Positions 6,157-15,494 are shown, numbered from the stretch's first letter. The stretch: DNA of 64,000 nucleotides from Aureibaculum algae (GCF_006065315.1 NZ_CP040749.1:1688501-1752500), one strand, 5' to 3'. Notes: generated from the sequence alone by a model not told the origin. Numbers and translations are program-made.

Positions 6157-7239
6157 ATGAATATGAAAAAGAAGCTATTGGTAAGCAGCATGTTAATGGG
6201 TTTTATATTAGTGATTTTTAGTAACTGTGCTGAAGATTCTAACAATAAATTTAATACCAACAAGCCTGACGAAGAAGAGGAGCAAGAACCCCTTGTTGAT
6301 AATCCTGATCCTGATCCCGATCCAGTTGTCGTAGATGCTCGGCTACCTGCTGATGTAGATTCTACGTACACCATAACATTTGAAGACAATTTTAACCAAG
6401 CGGCTGGTACCTTACCAGATGCTAATAAGTGGCAGAGTAAGCTTCCTTGGGGGCCGGCAGTTATTATAAATAAAGAACGTCAGTATTATACAGATGTGCT
6501 GAATGGTGATACAAATGCACCTAACCCTTTTAATTTTGACGGTGAGCACCTTATAATTACCGCTGGCTTAAATTCTGCTGAGCAAGTCACTGCTACGGGA
6601 CAAGATTATTACTCCGGTGTATTATCTGGGGCCCAATCTACGCCATACCGCGATGGCTATATAGAAGCTAAAATTTGGTTTGAACCAGATGTGGCTGGGT
6701 TTTGGGGAGCATTTTGGTTGTTACACCGCTATTACGACTATTCTAATGATACAGGTGCAAATGGTATCAGTAGAACGGAGATAGACTGGGAGTTTGTACG
6801 TGGGCCTGGTGGAGAGTTTCTAGGTGGTCCTTATGCTACTGACCGTGCAACCATGGCCTATCATTATAATGATGGTCAATGGTCCATATCTAGATCTGGT
6901 TATAGAGGGAAAGACAACGTTCCTGTTAGCTCAGTGCAGTGCGATGGCACCGTTTTAAATCAGAGTAAAGGTATTGGGCCTGCAACATTACCTGATGGTG
7001 CAGACTTTGCAGGTGCATGGCATAGGTATGGTGTTTGGAAAACCGATAATTTTGTAAAATGGTATTTAGACGGTGTAATGGTTGCCAGTGTTTGCGATCC
7101 GGCAATTGTGAGCCAGATTGATATGTATCCCATTATCAACATGGCTATTGGTGGTAACTATCCTGGTCCGCCAGATGCTGCTGATTACCCTACATCTATG
7201 CTTGTAGATTATGTATGCTTATGGCAACCGAAATCTTAG
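6157..7239 (+). CDS. GH16 glycoside hydrolase lipoprotein
   Basis: The 360 residues comprise an SPII signal peptide with lipobox (FSNC, Cys24), an acidic low-complexity linker (EEEEQEP and a DP repeat, about 38-57), then a GH16 beta-jelly-roll. The catalytic EIDWE motif (E208, D210, E212) gives nucleophile and acid/base. Aromatic substrate-cleft residues (GFWGAFWLLH) precede it. GH16 enzymes cleave beta-1,3/1,4-glucans or red-algal galactans such as agar, carrageenan or porphyran; the ExDxE spacing does not decide which. Probably anchored on the cell surface. The start may alternatively be the ATG two codons later. No SusCD pair is adjacent. Confidence 0.88.
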   Translation: MNMKKKLLVSSMLMGFILVIFSNCAEDSNNKFNTNKPDEEEEQEPLVDNPDPDPDPVVVDARLPADVDSTYTITFEDNFNQAAGTLPDANKWQSKLPWGPAVIINKERQYYTDVLNGDTNAPNPFNFDGEHLIITAGLNSAEQVTATGQDYYSGVLSGAQSTPYRDGYIEAKIWFEPDVAGFWGAFWLLHRYYDYSNDTGANGISRTEIDWEFVRGPGGEFLGGPYATDRATMAYHYNDGQWSISRSGYRGKDNVPVSSVQCDGTVLNQSKGIGPATLPDGADFAGAWHRYGVWKTDNFVKWYLDGVMVASVCDPAIVSQIDMYPIINMAIGGNYPGPPDAADYPTSMLVDYVCLWQPKS

Positions 7240-7341
7240 GAATATAAATCGTTTTTATTTGGTTTTAGTACCTTTTTTTGTGGTGATTATGTATTGAATT
7301 TAGGGGTTGCAATCCATCATGCTTGATCTGTTTTGCCGTAC

Positions 7342-7761
7342 TTATTCTTTTCTAATCCAATATTGAGTTCTGCCAAAAACAGAAAACCCGAGAAACCCTC
7401 TTACTTTGAGTTTATTAGCATTGATAAGCTTTAAATAACAGCTGTAGGTTTCTCCATTTTCAGGATCCATAATGGTACCCCCTTTAAACTCATTACCCAC
7501 TTTTTTAATATTTTCGATAATCACTAATCCAACTATGGGTTTGTTCTTTTTGGTTCCTGTACAAGCTTTGCAAACGGCGTTATTATCTCCATTAAACCTT
7601 TTTACTATTTTGGCAAAATAGAGGTTGTCTTTTTGATAAATTTCAATGAGTGCTTTCTTTTCTTTTGTGCTATCATCATAGGTTTCCCATTGTCCAATAA
7701 TAGATTGCCCATTAACGGTGATGCTTACCAGCAGCATTAAAAATATACGTAAATAGTTCAT
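7342..7761 (-). CDS. DUF2147-family secreted protein
   Basis: This 139-residue protein has an N-terminal signal peptide (MNYLRIFLMLLVSITVNGQ) and the family features IIGQWETYDD at the start and LKVRGFLGFSVFGRTQYWIR at the end. The CKAC pair in the middle is a possible disulfide or metal site. DUF2147 proteins are periplasmic beta-barrel-like proteins of unknown function. The gene is monocistronic and convergent with the GH16 gene. A degenerate sequence resembling the promoter-leader repeat (GTTGGGTTAGG near 7845) lies upstream. Confidence 0.85.
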   Translation of the reverse strand: MNYLRIFLMLLVSITVNGQSIIGQWETYDDSTKEKKALIEIYQKDNLYFAKIVKRFNGDNNAVCKACTGTKKNKPIVGLVIIENIKKVGNEFKGGTIMDPENGETYSCYLKLINANKLKVRGFLGFSVFGRTQYWIRKE

Positions 7762-7891
7762 GGTCTGTAACTGTTTAAATTGTTTTGTGTACTAGGTTAG
7801 TAATCTCACTTCATCGTTAAAAGTTCAAATACGAAAAGTAGTGCATTGTTGGGTTAGGTAGAAAGGTGTTTTATGGAGCCTGATGTTGTAC

Positions 7892-8959
7892 TTAATACTT
7901 ATTGTTTTTTCGTTGCTTTTTCATGTTTTTTATGAGTTTACCAAAGTTTTTATCTTTTTTTCTTTTGTCTTCCGCACTCGATTCAAAAAAGGATCTTTCT
8001 TTTTCCATTTTTTGAAAGTTAGCATAGGCATCTGAATCCATCTCTCCATTTTCAAGAGCATTTAGTATGGCACAACCTTTTTCAGACGTATGTGTGCAAT
8101 CATTGAATTTACAATTTTGAGATAATTCAAAAATTTTATCAAAGGTAATTTCTAAACCAGCGGACGTATTGGTGAGGCCAATTTCTCGCATTCCCGGATT
8201 GTCAATAAAAATAGCACCCGTATCTAAAACAATTAATTCACGATGGGTAGTCACATGTTTTCCTCTGTCAATACCTTCACTGATTGCTGCGGTATCCATT
8301 AGTTCTTTGCCTGAAAGTTTGTTTAAAATTGTAGATTTTCCAACGCCTGAAGAACCTAAGAGACAATAGGTTTTTCCTTTAATTAACAGGTCTTTAATGG
8401 TGTCTAGTCCAATGTTTGATAGATTGCTAATGGTGAGGATGGGTACTCCTTTTACGCGTAACTTTAGGTTATCAATAAGTTCTTTTAATTCGTCCTTTTC
8501 AATTAAATCTATTTTACTAAGCACAATAATAGGTGCAACTTTTGAAGTATTACAAATGGTTAAATACCGTTCTAAACGATTGAGGTTAAAATCTCTATTA
8601 ACAGATTGAACGATCAGCCCATAATCTACGTTTGTAGCAATAATTTGAATTTGTGTGGCTTTACCAACAGCTTGTCTTTCAATAATAGATTGTCTTGGGT
8701 ATATAGCATGTATTAAGGCTTTATTTTCATCATATTCAGAAAAGGCAACCCAATCTCCTACGGCAGGTAAATCGTATCTGCTTTCAGCGGTAAACCTTAA
8801 ATTTCCAATAAGTTCAGCGTCAAACTCTGTGGTATTGGTTTTGACAACATACCTATCCTTATGTTCTAATATAACACGACCCACATCAAATGTATCTAAA
8901 TTTTGCTGTGTTCTAAAGGTTGCTAATGTTTGGTTATATCCTAAATCTTCAAGTGTCAT
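7892..8959 (-). CDS. rsgA: Ribosome biogenesis GTPase RsgA
   Basis: This 355-residue circularly permuted GTPase helps late 30S subunit maturation by checking the decoding centre. The order of motifs is diagnostic: OB-fold N-terminal domain, G4-like SKID (148-151), then the P-loop GSSGVGKST (about 202-210), G3 DNPGMRE (253-259), and a C-terminal zinc site C283, C288, H290, C296. The tail is strongly basic (KKQRKNNK), as expected for rRNA contact. Length is normal. The gene stands alone on the minus strand. Confidence 0.96.
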   Translation of the reverse strand: MTLEDLGYNQTLATFRTQQNLDTFDVGRVILEHKDRYVVKTNTTEFDAELIGNLRFTAESRYDLPAVGDWVAFSEYDENKALIHAIYPRQSIIERQAVGKATQIQIIATNVDYGLIVQSVNRDFNLNRLERYLTICNTSKVAPIIVLSKIDLIEKDELKELIDNLKLRVKGVPILTISNLSNIGLDTIKDLLIKGKTYCLLGSSGVGKSTILNKLSGKELMDTAAISEGIDRGKHVTTHRELIVLDTGAIFIDNPGMREIGLTNTSAGLEITFDKIFELSQNCKFNDCTHTSEKGCAILNALENGEMDSDAYANFQKMEKERSFFESSAEDKRKKDKNFGKLIKNMKKQRKNNKY

Positions 8960-9177
8960 TAATGTTTTTTTTATGAAGTAGAATCCATGTTTTTAGGTGT
9001 TCTATTTGTTGCGATAATAGCAGTTTTTTTTAATGGTAATGCTAGTCACATGGTCATAGTCAGCTGCAGTTTTTTAAACAACGACCCATTATATCTTTTA
9101 GCATAGGTGTTTTGAGGATATAAAGATATAGGTTGTTGTCTTTAAATTCATATAAAAATGGGTTAACATCCACTAAA

Positions 9178-9984
9178 TTAGTTAGCGGTAGCCATTTGGT
9201 TTTCTATATAATTGGTAACATTATAAAACGTATCTACCCAATAGTCTTTTTCATTGGCTTTAAGATAATTTAATAATTCTTTTAATGCTTCGTTTGAAAC
9301 ATTTAAGTAACCGCCACCCACACTATGAAACATAAATGTGGCTACCGTTCCGTTTTTCTTCGCCTCTTTTACATACGCAATTAGTTCTTCTCCGGTATTA
9401 CTATCTACATTCCAACTTGGCATAAAATTAGTGTCAATATTTTCCATCGTTTTCGGTATTGGCCCATCACTTCTTGCCGCCGCAAATAGATCTTTGACTA
9501 CATCTACAAACGTGGTATCTCCTCTTACGGTAAAGTTGGAGCAGGTGTACGCATACGTTCTATTTTTTTTTCCGTCAACAGCTTTTAACAGCGTATTGGC
9601 GGTATATAATTCCATTTTTATTTGATCTTTTGTATATACGTTTAAGTCGTACTCTGGCTTAACCCAATCTTGAGTTTTCGCATCACAGGGATGAAACAGG
9701 GAATGATTCCCTAATTCATGTCCGGTTTTTACCATATTTTGCCATTCTGAGGTTCGGTTATGTAACGATTCTGAATTTCCAGGACAATAAAAAGTGGCCT
9801 TAACATTAAAAGAATCGAGTATAGGTATGGCGTTATCTAGATGAGAATCTTGTCCATCATCAAAGGTTAAACATACCGCAGCCTTTTTGTTTTCTGGCCA
9901 TTTAAAATCCTTTTTTAAGTTTTGCGAAACTAATAATTGGGTGGTCAGAATAGCAACGAACAAGCAAATAACTATTTTTTTCAT
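9178..9984 (-). CDS. Secreted polysaccharide deacetylase (CE4, NodB domain)
   Basis: A 268-residue protein with a signal peptide ending near LLVSQ. The NodB domain has motif 1 LTFDDG (D42, D43) and motif 2 NHSLFH (H94, H98), which together make the metal triad of CE4 deacetylases. The substrate would be N- or O-acetyl groups of chitin oligomers, peptidoglycan or xylan; which one cannot be decided here. The C-terminal TFMFHSVGG region supplies the expected late His. It is transcribed alone. Confidence 0.88.
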   Translation of the reverse strand: MKKIVICLFVAILTTQLLVSQNLKKDFKWPENKKAAVCLTFDDGQDSHLDNAIPILDSFNVKATFYCPGNSESLHNRTSEWQNMVKTGHELGNHSLFHPCDAKTQDWVKPEYDLNVYTKDQIKMELYTANTLLKAVDGKKNRTYAYTCSNFTVRGDTTFVDVVKDLFAAARSDGPIPKTMENIDTNFMPSWNVDSNTGEELIAYVKEAKKNGTVATFMFHSVGGGYLNVSNEALKELLNYLKANEKDYWVDTFYNVTNYIENQMATAN

Positions 9985-10241
9985 ACTCTTATTTTTTAAG
10001 CAGTTCTATAAATTGTTTTGTATTGAATAGGATTTATGAGTGTAACATAATTTTATTACCAAAAGATGCGTAAAGGCAAAACACTAAAATTATTTCAAAA
10101 GAATGGCGTATACGTCTTATTCAAAGGCTACCTATCAAATATAAAAATTATATCGTTGTAAAGCAAATTAATAATTTGTGTGATCAATGCGTTATAAGGT
10201 TAGGGGAAAAGCTATATGAATAGGTTAAAAAGAGGTAACTG

Positions 10242-11078
10242 CTATTGTTCTTTTTTCTTAAATATGTTTTCAAACGCATTGTAAACTGCTAAATGTAGGG
10301 CATCTGCATGGTCTTGTTTTTCAAAGAAATCAAAATATAGATTGGTGTTTTCTTTTTGTTGCAACTTTAATTTATCATATAATTGGTTGGCGGTTCTTTC
10401 CATTATTTTTCCTTCTTTACCAACGGCTATATAAATGGACTTTTTTGAGGTGTATAAAGTTGGCTTGTATGTCAGTAACGATTCATCATTCCACCATAAA
10501 CTAGGGCTCACAATAATATAATTGTCAAAAAGGTCAGGATTTTTAAATAAAATTTCAGTTGCTAAAAGTCCACCCAGCGATTGTCCAATCAATGTTTTAG
10601 TGGCATTCGTGTTGTATTGGTTGTCAATAAGTGGTTGAAGTTCCGTTTTAATAAATTTTATAAAGGTTTCTGATTTTCCAGTTGTTGGAAAGTCCTTTTG
10701 GTCTTTTTTGTTAAGCGTAGGAAAAGTATAGTCCCTTTTTCTATCAACATTTGCTATACCCACAACAATAGATTCAGGAATCATATTTATCCAAGAGAAG
10801 GATCCAAATTGTACGAGTCCCGAAATATGAATAAAGTCTTCATCAATAGAACCATCTAATAGGTAAATGACGGGATATGTTTGTAAGGAGTCTTTTGAAT
10901 ATCCGTTGGGTAAATAAATGTTTACAATTCTATTTTCGTTGAGAATTTTCGATTCAAATTCAATTTTTTCTCCTATAGAGAGAGGTGCGGTCTTGTGCTG
11001 TGTTATCTCCTTTTGGGCAAAACTTAGACTACATATCGTTAAGCTGATAAATGTCAAAAATATGTTTTTAATCTTCAT
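10242..11078 (-). CDS. Secreted alpha/beta-hydrolase esterase (Fes/esterase D-like)
   Basis: The 278 residues begin with a signal peptide (SLSFAQ). The fold shows YPVIYLLDGS, a nucleophile elbow GQSLGG (Ser167) and a late His (DHADALH), the catalytic triad of the PF00756 putative esterase family, which includes enterochelin esterases and feruloyl or acetyl esterases. Among the surrounding carbohydrate-active genes a sugar-ester role is more likely than siderophore hydrolysis, but this is inference. A TAAGTTTG -7-like box lies on the minus strand at 11169-11176. Confidence 0.85.
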   Translation of the reverse strand: MKIKNIFLTFISLTICSLSFAQKEITQHKTAPLSIGEKIEFESKILNENRIVNIYLPNGYSKDSLQTYPVIYLLDGSIDEDFIHISGLVQFGSFSWINMIPESIVVGIANVDRKRDYTFPTLNKKDQKDFPTTGKSETFIKFIKTELQPLIDNQYNTNATKTLIGQSLGGLLATEILFKNPDLFDNYIIVSPSLWWNDESLLTYKPTLYTSKKSIYIAVGKEGKIMERTANQLYDKLKLQQKENTNLYFDFFEKQDHADALHLAVYNAFENIFKKKEQ

Positions 11079-11168
11079 AGGTGGTGTTTTTTAGGATGGC
11101 CATAACGGTCAGTGAGTGTAAACACGCGGCTGATTTTTCGCTAGGATAATCCGTTGACTAAAAATACA

Positions 11169-11221
11169 CAAACTTAAGGAAAGGACAGACCCGAGCATTA
11201 AATTTATACATCTTAAGTTTG
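11169..11221. repeat. 10-bp inverted repeat after the split lipoprotein gene
   Basis: CAAACTTAAG (11169-11178) and CTTAAGTTTG (11212-11221) are perfect reverse complements separated by 33 bp, just after the extended reading frame of the lipoprotein. It may be a weak terminator or a cassette-edge remnant; the left arm also matches a minus-strand -7 box. Confidence 0.45.
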
Positions 11222-11225
11222 CTTT

Positions 11226-11903
11226 TTACTCAATATAATTATTTCCTTTAATAGTCCAATCTGATAATTCTTCATATTCTACAATTTTCCAATTATTACA
11301 ATGGAATGTTCCTTTAAGTTTAAAATCATTTTCAATAAAACCAAAAGAATTCGGTAATTATAATTCGTAATTTCCCCAAACATTTTGAGCAATTTTATAA
11401 TCAAACCTGTTGATTTTAATTTTATAATTTTGAAATGAAGTTGAATCTATTTTTTTATTCTCAAACTGAGGCTCTGTTGATGCTTTAAAAACCTTTGTTT
11501 TCTCTACAATAGAATCTCTTAAATAAAAAGTCAAAAATCGATATTGTCTAGGAATTCCCATTTGAAATTCAGTCGCATTTCTGTTTCCTTTTTCAAGTTC
11601 ACTCAAAGAAGGAAATTCGGTTCTGATTTGAATTTTTAAGGTATTGTTTTTGATATTCTTTTCGCAATTACAAAATCCTATTAAAGTGTCAATCTGTTTG
11701 TCAGAAAATGTATATATCAAGTCTACTTTTTGTAGTTCCAAAGTCGAATCTCGTTCGATAGTCGAAATTGTATTTTTATTAATGTGTATAGTATCTGTTT
11801 TTGTTTCAATATGCTGCTCCATTTTTTTAGTTTTAATATCTTTTTTACAAGAATAAAAACTCATTAAAAATATCAAACATAATATGTGGATACTGTTTTT
11901 CAT
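11226..11903 (-). pseudogene. Lipoprotein gene split by an in-frame TAA
   Basis: The intact part (11358-11903) encodes a 181-residue lipoprotein with lipobox (SFYSC, Cys19) ending GNYEL. The same frame continues after that TAA for 43 more sensible codons (LPNSFGFIENDFKLKG... ending NNYIE) to a TAA at 11226. The simplest reading is a single nonsense mutation removing the last fifth of a 225-residue protein; readthrough or a sequencing error would also fit. I do not recognise the family. The start follows GTTAGGCAACATTA, an attC-like core, so the gene may be another cassette. Confidence 0.6.
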
Positions 11904-11910
11904 TAATGTT

Positions 11911-11965
11911 GCCTAACTATCGTATAAACGTACCGATACTTCGGGAGCGTTTATATCTGTTATGG
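11911..11965 (-). other. attC-like hairpin upstream of the split lipoprotein gene
   Basis: The outer arms are GCCTAAC (11911-11917; minus strand GTTAGGC, exact GTTRRRY) and GTTATGG (11959-11965). Inside, TATAAACG pairs with CGTTTATA (8 bp), and CCGA-TACT-TCGG forms the tip. The base-spacer-stem-spacer-tip order resembles R/L boxes of an integron attC. It is fused on its right to promoter-leader repeat copy 3. Confidence 0.45.
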
Positions 11966-11989
11966 TTATTATCGTTTTTTCATAGACTT

Positions 11990-12085
11990 ACGAAGCTAAA
12001 GAAACAGCACTTCAAATGTGTTGGAGTAGGGGTTTTATTTAGCGACTGCCTTTCAAATGTAACACTAAAATGGCATTAAATCAAA
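11990..12085 (-). promoter_or_regulatory. Promoter-leader repeat, copy 3
   Basis: The minus strand reads TTTG (12082-12085), 20 bp, TACATTTG (12054-12061), then the conserved leader with TAAATAAAAC and CTACTCCAAC. It lies 150 bp upstream of the split lipoprotein gene. Confidence 0.75.
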
Positions 12086-12219
12086 TCGAGAATTTAAGTG
12101 TAAAGTATCCATTGGGCATTGCAAAACGAACGTGTTTAATGGTATTCGCCCTCATTATACACCCTATTTTGATGTAAATTAGAGTTTTTAGCAACTCCTT
12201 ACTAGTCATATTACATAAC

Positions 12220-12696
12220 TTAGTCTTTTAACCTGATTGCCAAAATCTCGCCTGTTGCACATATAATACCATTTGCAGTGAGTGTCATATCTACCCAGAT
12301 CTTTCTCCCTTCTATACTACGGAGTTTCCCTTTCAATTCCAATTCAACTCCCATGGGTGTAGGATTTTTAAAATCGATTTTTAATAATGCAGTAACACAC
12401 CGAACGGGAATAGTTGTAGCATCAACTAAAGAAATATGTTCATTTTTACATACAAAAGCTGCCGCCGAACCGGTTCCGTGACAATCAAGAATAGACGCTA
12501 TTAACCCGCCATAAACACTTCCGGGGAGTGCCGTGTATTTTGGTTGAGGTGTAAAATAGGCTATGGTTTCATCGCCAACCAGATATGTTTTTAATTGGAA
12601 ACCGTCGGGATTGCTTTTTCCGCAACCGTAACAATGGGCTAATTCGTCTGGATACAAATCCTGAATTGCTTTTAAATTTTTTGTATTGATGTGCAT
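12220..12696 (-). CDS. Hotdog-fold acyl-CoA thioesterase (PaaI-like)
   Basis: A 158-residue protein from the ATG at 12696. An in-frame start 15 codons upstream is less likely because its leader (MKPILTCNNCSY) is not part of the fold. The C-Y-G-C-G-K motif near the start is followed by the hotdog core: LPGSVYGGLIASILDCHGTGSA (the G-G-x-hydrophobic-hydrophobic-D helix) and LKIDFKNPTPMG. Such enzymes release CoA from acyl or aryl-acyl thioesters in the cytosol. A CAAATTTA box (12780-12787) offers a minus-strand promoter. Confidence 0.8.
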   Translation of the reverse strand: MHINTKNLKAIQDLYPDELAHCYGCGKSNPDGFQLKTYLVGDETIAYFTPQPKYTALPGSVYGGLIASILDCHGTGSAAAFVCKNEHISLVDATTIPVRCVTALLKIDFKNPTPMGVELELKGKLRSIEGRKIWVDMTLTANGIICATGEILAIRLKD

Positions 12697-12878
12697 TTTA
12701 TTGATGTAAGAACAATTATTGCATGTAAGGATGGGTTTCAATTACTACATCCTATACATGGTTTTTTCAGTGTACTACACAAATTTAAGGCTTAAGATTT
12801 GTCAAATAATGGGGGAGTCTATATAATTGTAAACAAAAGCGGTTGACAACCATTACTAGTAAGTGTGGTTATTTTCTT

Positions 12879-13889
12879 TTAATGGTCAGATGCAATTAAT
12901 AGAGGCCTCAATACGCCACCATAAATTTCATCTTCTGTGCCAAAAGTATGCGTGCAGTTAATCTCTTTTTGAGGACCAGACAAGGCTTCTATTTTGAATC
13001 CGTAAATTTCTCGGCCTATAGTTAAACTATCAAATGGAGTAACAGGATTTTGAAGATTCATCGGGTTTATTTTACCCAATTTATAAATGACAGAATAGAA
13101 AGGACCTGCATCTCCTTGATCTTCAGAAGCGGAAGCCCAAATGATTCCATTGGCATCAATATACATATCCGTAATGCTTCTTTTTTGGAGCTTATTTTCC
13201 CAATTTCCAGGAGCGTCAATGGCAATTCCTTTTAGACCCTGGCCTTCTATGTTTAGCGTATGCTGCTCAGTATTATAAAGTCCCCATCGTAACACGCCTG
13301 TTGGGTTGTTTTTTGAGCCACCACGTTCACCGAGTATTACAATCCTTTCATTTTCAGAATAGGCCAAGCAATGAATGGCTTCGTATTGATCACCAGTAGT
13401 ATCCATATCATTTCTATACAACAACGGAAATTTGACACTTCCCAATAGGGTAGCTTTCCGTGTGCTAAGATCTACTTGAATATGAAATATTCGCCCCAAA
13501 TTACCTTTCCAATTGCCAGACTCTGCTATTAAAAATTCATTTTCTTTCCCAGGAATGGCACAAATGCTTTCTAAATCACTTGAAATGCCTTCGATACCCC
13601 AAGTGTCAACTTTAATAGGAAATACATTAATAGATTTTTCTGTAAGTACTACCATTGCCAGTCTGACTCCTTTTTTGAAATTTTTAACATCATAAACAAC
13701 CAAATAGGTACTATCATTTAGTTGTTCCATACCACTTGAGCCACCACTTGATTTTTTTATAGCTATAGTTGGTGTGCTTATTGCTACAGAAGTACTCTTC
13801 ATTTTTTTGGATGTGCTACAACTGGAAAGTAACAGCAGTAGGCAGCTCAATGATCCTAAAAGAAATATAAAATTCGTTTTGTTTATCAT
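12879..13889 (-). CDS. Beta-propeller-like lipoprotein
   Basis: The 336 residues start with a hydrophobic leader and lipobox (LLSSC, Cys24), then a Ser/Lys-rich linker. The remainder is beta-rich with blade-like segments (DLESICAIPGKENEFLIAES, EAIHCLAYSENERIVILGER, ITDMYIDANGIIWASAS), similar to phytase-like or SMP-30-like propellers. No catalytic residues can be assigned. It probably sits on the outer membrane or in the periplasm. Transcription likely starts in promoter-leader repeat copy 4, 134 bp upstream. Confidence 0.6.
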   Translation of the reverse strand: MINKTNFIFLLGSLSCLLLLLSSCSTSKKMKSTSVAISTPTIAIKKSSGGSSGMEQLNDSTYLVVYDVKNFKKGVRLAMVVLTEKSINVFPIKVDTWGIEGISSDLESICAIPGKENEFLIAESGNWKGNLGRIFHIQVDLSTRKATLLGSVKFPLLYRNDMDTTGDQYEAIHCLAYSENERIVILGERGGSKNNPTGVLRWGLYNTEQHTLNIEGQGLKGIAIDAPGNWENKLQKRSITDMYIDANGIIWASASEDQGDAGPFYSVIYKLGKINPMNLQNPVTPFDSLTIGREIYGFKIEALSGPQKEINCTHTFGTEDEIYGGVLRPLLIASDH

Positions 13890-13960
13890 CTGCTTTTTTT
13901 AACTATAGTTTATTCCCTTTATCGCAGCTACTTGTACTAGATCACCTATGTATTTATGAA

Positions 13961-14055
13961 GGAGCTTAAACTAAAGGTACTTCCAATAGTTTGGAGAACG
14001 GGTTTTATGTAGCGACAGTCTACCAAATGTAGAAATAAATGAGGAAGTAAGCAAA
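13961..14055 (-). promoter_or_regulatory. Promoter-leader repeat, copy 4
   Basis: The minus strand reads TTTG (14052-14055), 20 bp, TACATTTG (14024-14031), followed by a diverged leader (ACATAAAACCCG, TCTCCAAACTATTGGAAGTA). The -33 TTTG is itself the end of a second TACATTTG at 14052-14059. It lies 134 bp upstream of the propeller lipoprotein gene. Confidence 0.7.
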
Positions 14056-14275
14056 TGTAACATGGTGTTTGAACATTTTATAGATGCATTTTAAACGTAT
14101 CGTATTTTCTTCATTTTTATATTTCTTGACTATAGTCAATGTATAAGGGATTCCTAGCCATTAGTTTTGTAGAAACATATTGTAGAAACAAACTAAAAAA
14201 GATCTGGCATAAGTTAAAAAGTGAGTGTGGTAATCCGCTACTATTTTAAGTATCAGACTATAAAACTTAAAAATT

Positions 14276-14896
14276 ATGAAATTAGACGAAAAGATATTAA
14301 TTATTTTATTATTGGCAGCAACGGCTGTTTTTGGACAAAAAACGACATCACTAGATTTATTATCAGATGCTCCTGATAACCAGATAGAGCACAATTATTC
14401 TATAGGATCTTCCTTTTTTATGTTAGGGAATTTATTTTCTGATTCGCCTGATTATTATTTATTAACCTTTGGGTATCAATTCACTAAAAAAGACAAAATA
14501 TTTGCAGAGTTTAATACCTGGAAATATTCAGAACCTTTGGGTACCTACGGACATTCAGATGCGTTTTATCCCGGTTATGCAAGAGCTTTTGGTATTGGAA
14601 TAGGATATCAACGCTTTCATTGGAAAGGATTATTTACCACAGTACAAGCTACACCTTTTATGAAACAATATTATACTACTAATAACGATAAAATTCAAAA
14701 AGGGTTTCAGTTGTATTTTCAATTGATAGCCGGATATCGCTTTGAATTTTTCAAAAAAAGATGGTATTTAGAACCTGCCTATGCACTCAAATATTGGCCT
14801 GTTGATACGAATTATCCGTCTGATTTTGCGAAGATTGAAAACGGTAAGCCTAACTATATATTTGAACCCAGTTTAAATTTTGGTTTTAAGTTCTGA
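14276..14896 (+). CDS. Outer-membrane beta-barrel-like protein
   Basis: The 206 residues have an N-terminal signal (ILIILLLAATAVFGQ) and then alternating amphipathic strands rich in Tyr, Phe and Gly (YYLLTFGYQFTKKDKIFAEF, GIGIGYQRFHWKGLFTTVQA). The protein ends in ...NFGFKF with a terminal Phe, the usual BAM-recognised end of outer-membrane barrels. About eight strands would fit. No family name is recognised. It is divergent from the lipoprotein gene and convergent with the Crp-type regulator gene. Confidence 0.65.
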   Translation: MKLDEKILIILLLAATAVFGQKTTSLDLLSDAPDNQIEHNYSIGSSFFMLGNLFSDSPDYYLLTFGYQFTKKDKIFAEFNTWKYSEPLGTYGHSDAFYPGYARAFGIGIGYQRFHWKGLFTTVQATPFMKQYYTTNNDKIQKGFQLYFQLIAGYRFEFFKKRWYLEPAYALKYWPVDTNYPSDFAKIENGKPNYIFEPSLNFGFKF

Positions 14897-14915
14897 TATT
14901 AAACAAAGGTTTAAA

Positions 14916-15494
14916 TTAGTTTCTCGTTACAATTCTTCTCCGAATTCTACTGAGTGTTTCAGGCTTAATTCCAAGATAACTTGCGAGTTGGTATTGAGGG
15001 ACTCTTTCTATTAATTCGGGTCTGTTTTTTAATACGTTTAGGTACCTGTCTTTTGGTGTTGCATTTTTAAAAACGGCTAGTTCTTCTTGACTAGCTCCAA
15101 GCATTTTTTCCATTTCTACACGACATACTTCTCCAAAACGAGGGAATTTCTTGTACAGAGCGTTTTCTTTTTCGGCGTTTAGAATGGCTACGGTAGTCTC
15201 TTCAGTACACATAAAATAACATTTAGAGGGTTTCCCATTTGCCATACTGTCAAAATTTACAGCCGATTGAAATTCAGTATAAAAATTTGTAGTATTCTCA
15301 TTTCCATCTTCTATAGTAAATTCTCTGATGCAACCCTTTATTACAGAAAAAGCATCTTTAGCAATCTGTCCTTCTTTAAGTAAAATTGTACCTTTTGGGT
15401 AAGTTTTAATAGGAAAAGCTTCAACAATTCCTTGTTTTTCTTCATGCGTCAAGTCAATAAAATTTGACATCATTTCTACTAAAGCATTTTCCAT
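14916..15494 (-). CDS. Crp/Fnr-family transcriptional regulator
   Basis: The 192 residues consist of an N-terminal cyclic-nucleotide-binding beta roll (YPKGTILLKEGQIAKDAFSVIKGCIREF) and a short C-terminal winged HTH (QYQLASYLGIKPETLSRIRRRI). The roll lacks the Arg-Ser/Thr phosphate-binding signature of true cAMP receptors, as in many Bacteroidota Crp-like regulators, so the ligand is unknown. The gene lies 174 bp downstream of the -7 box of promoter-leader repeat copy 5. Confidence 0.9.
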   Translation of the reverse strand: MENALVEMMSNFIDLTHEEKQGIVEAFPIKTYPKGTILLKEGQIAKDAFSVIKGCIREFTIEDGNENTTNFYTEFQSAVNFDSMANGKPSKCYFMCTEETTVAILNAEKENALYKKFPRFGEVCRVEMEKMLGASQEELAVFKNATPKDRYLNVLKNRPELIERVPQYQLASYLGIKPETLSRIRRRIVTRN

